Source: an uncultured Collinsella sp.
GTDB lineage: Bacteria; Actinomycetota; Coriobacteriia; Coriobacteriales; Coriobacteriaceae
Assembly: GCA_900541185.1 (NCBI GenBank)
Contig: UQIQ01000030.1
Span: forward strand, 1-26,207
Direction: 5' to 3'
DNA: 26,207 bases
Part shown: positions 25,321 through 26,207 of the stretch, one piece after another
Position numbering within the stretch: position 1 is the first letter of the stretch
How the letters are laid out: every line of letters begins with the position of its first letter
Position numbers and translations under genes: made by a program
Notes under the pieces: generated by a model
What the model saw: only the letters and a program-made list of their open reading frames with translations
Told to the model about the DNA's origin: nothing
Databases searched by the model: none

Positions 25321-25998
25321 ATGGAGCAATTACTGATTGTTGAAGATGATATCGGTTTGAATCAAGGCTTATGCAAAGCGCTGAAAGCAGATGACCGTCA
25401 GATTATATCCTGCCATGATCTAAAAGCGGCAAGAGAACAATTGCTTTGCGGGAGTGTATCCCTGGTTCTGCTGGATATCAATCTGCCGGATGGCAGTGGG
25501 CTTGAGCTGCTCCGGGAGGTCAAGGAAAACACACCCGGGATTCCTGTTATTCTGCTGACTGCCAATGACACCGATCTGGATATCGTAGACGGACTGGAGA
25601 GAGGCGCTGATGATTATATTACCAAGCCCTTTTCTCTTTCGGTTTTGCGGGCAAGGGTGAATACCCAACTGCGAAAGCAAGCGTCAAACCATAAAAATGC
25701 GCCGTTCCATATGGATCTATTTCACTTTGACTTTGAGGCTATGACCTTTTATGTGGGAGATTCAAAAGTGGAATTGAGTAAAACAGAACAAAAATTACTG
25801 CGTCTGCTTGTTGAAAATCGTGGTCGAACCATGACCCGTGGAGACCTTGTCGACCGGATCTGGACAGATGGCGCAGAATATGTGGATGAAAATGCTTTGT
25901 CTGTTACGATCAAGCGTCTGAGGGATAAGCTTGGCGCACAGAAATACATTAAAACCGTCTATGGAATCGGTTATAGCTGGGTGACAAAAGATGAATAA
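25321..25998 (+). CDS. Bce/Van-type response regulator (OmpR family), foreign segment
   Basis: The 225-residue regulator has VEDD (7-10), phospho-acceptor Asp52, switch Thr in ILLTAND and Lys102 in ITKPF. The winged helix shows LSKTEQKLLRLLVENRG and the recognition helix ENALSVTIKRLRDKL. ATG at 25321 has GAGGGAG 8 nt upstream; the frame is open earlier but overlaps the sigma gene end. It follows the sigma gene by 16 nt and overlaps the kinase start by 8 nt, so the three form one operon. In Firmicutes such regulators control BceAB-like peptide-antibiotic ABC transporters; that target is not in the window. Confidence 0.88.
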   Translation: MEQLLIVEDDIGLNQGLCKALKADDRQIISCHDLKAAREQLLCGSVSLVLLDINLPDGSGLELLREVKENTPGIPVILLTANDTDLDIVDGLERGADDYITKPFSLSVLRARVNTQLRKQASNHKNAPFHMDLFHFDFEAMTFYVGDSKVELSKTEQKLLRLLVENRGRTMTRGDLVDRIWTDGAEYVDENALSVTIKRLRDKLGAQKYIKTVYGIGYSWVTKDE

Positions 25999-26181
25999 AA
26001 CCGGCATTGTGATCATACTGCTGTGTTTTCTGGCGGCGGCAGCTGTTGTGTTATGGGAGCGGAGAAAGGCCAGAAAAACGATGGAAGAAATCGAAAGGAT
26101 GCTGGACGCTGCCATGACCGGCTCCTTTTCTGAAACCAATTTTGATGAAAGCCAGCTGTCTGCATTGGAAACGAAGTTTGC
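25991..26181 (+). CDS. N-terminus of a sensor histidine kinase, cut by adapter
   Basis: ATG at 25991 overlaps the regulator stop codon. About 64 codons are readable: a single membrane segment (residues 5-22, GIVIILLCFLAAAAVVLW), then a charged helix (RRKARKTMEEIERML) and an ending in SALETKFA. This fits the intramembrane-sensing kinases paired with Bce-type regulators, inferred from the preceding gene and the short N-terminus. The catalytic parts lie beyond the window. Residues after position 26182 derive from sequencing adapter. Confidence 0.7.
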
Positions 26182-26207
26182 CTGTCTCTTATACACATCT
26201 GACGCTG
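26182..26207. other. Nextera/Tn5 sequencing adapter (contamination)
   Basis: CTGTCTCTTATACACATCT at 26182-26200 is the Tn5 mosaic-end complement and GACGCTG continues into the reverse complement of the Read 1 transposase adapter. Short minus-strand frames starting MCIRDR or MYKRQ arise from it. Confidence 0.97.

Noticed and set aside
26013..26198. Small minus-strand frames beginning MCIRDR or MYKRQ
   Set aside because: They start inside the Nextera adapter and are well-known artefacts.

Overview
The window is a roughly 24.3 kb stretch of a high-GC Gram-positive gut bacterium, most likely a Coriobacteriia member close to Collinsella. That placement is inferred from codon use, the gene content (sortase-anchored and lipoprotein surface proteins, a ParE/ParC pair, repeat-controlled P-loop ATPases, a CD1871A-type CxxC micro-protein) and the absence of outer-membrane genes. 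From about position 24300 it is joined to about 1.9 kb of visibly AT-richer, Firmicutes-like DNA. The last 26 bases are Nextera (Tn5) adapter, so the right end of the window is an assembly artefact and should not be read as biology.

Layout. 1-1136: a decayed fragment, then a cupin gene divergent from an HxlR regulator with a palindromic operator between them. 1137-1751: gene-poor, with remnants of a SPASM-type protein and one other coding tail. 1752-3523: an LPXTG surface protein and an iron-sulfur flavoprotein, followed by a nested inverted-repeat structure. 3632-10900: a block on the minus strand in which topoisomerase IV (parE-parC) is flanked by two P-loop ATPase genes. Each ATPase gene carries its own set of repeated operator-like sequences directly ahead of the start codon, and a LexA-type SOS box sits upstream of parE. 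11200-17859: a DUF5067-like lipoprotein, a 1455-residue LAXTG-anchored surface protein and a LuxR-type regulator with a repeat-like sensor region. 17927-21990: a two-component system divergent from a three-gene redox operon (CxxC micro-protein, NapH-like polyferredoxin membrane protein, TlpA-like lipoprotein). 22136-24301: a MacB-like ABC ATPase-permease fusion, cut off mid-gene. 24312-26181: a 5'-truncated ICE-type sigma factor, a Bce/Van-type response regulator and the first codons of its sensor kinase, all foreign.

How the parts work together. The most system-like region is the redox operon at 19840-21882. It encodes a membrane FeS electron carrier, a membrane-tethered CxxC peptide and an extracytoplasmic thioredoxin-fold lipoprotein, which together could move reducing power out of the cell without a CcdA/DsbD protein. 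The divergent two-component system is the natural candidate regulator. The other notable signal is the pair of ATPase genes with different but architecturally similar repeated operators, one pair of genes on each side of topoisomerase IV.
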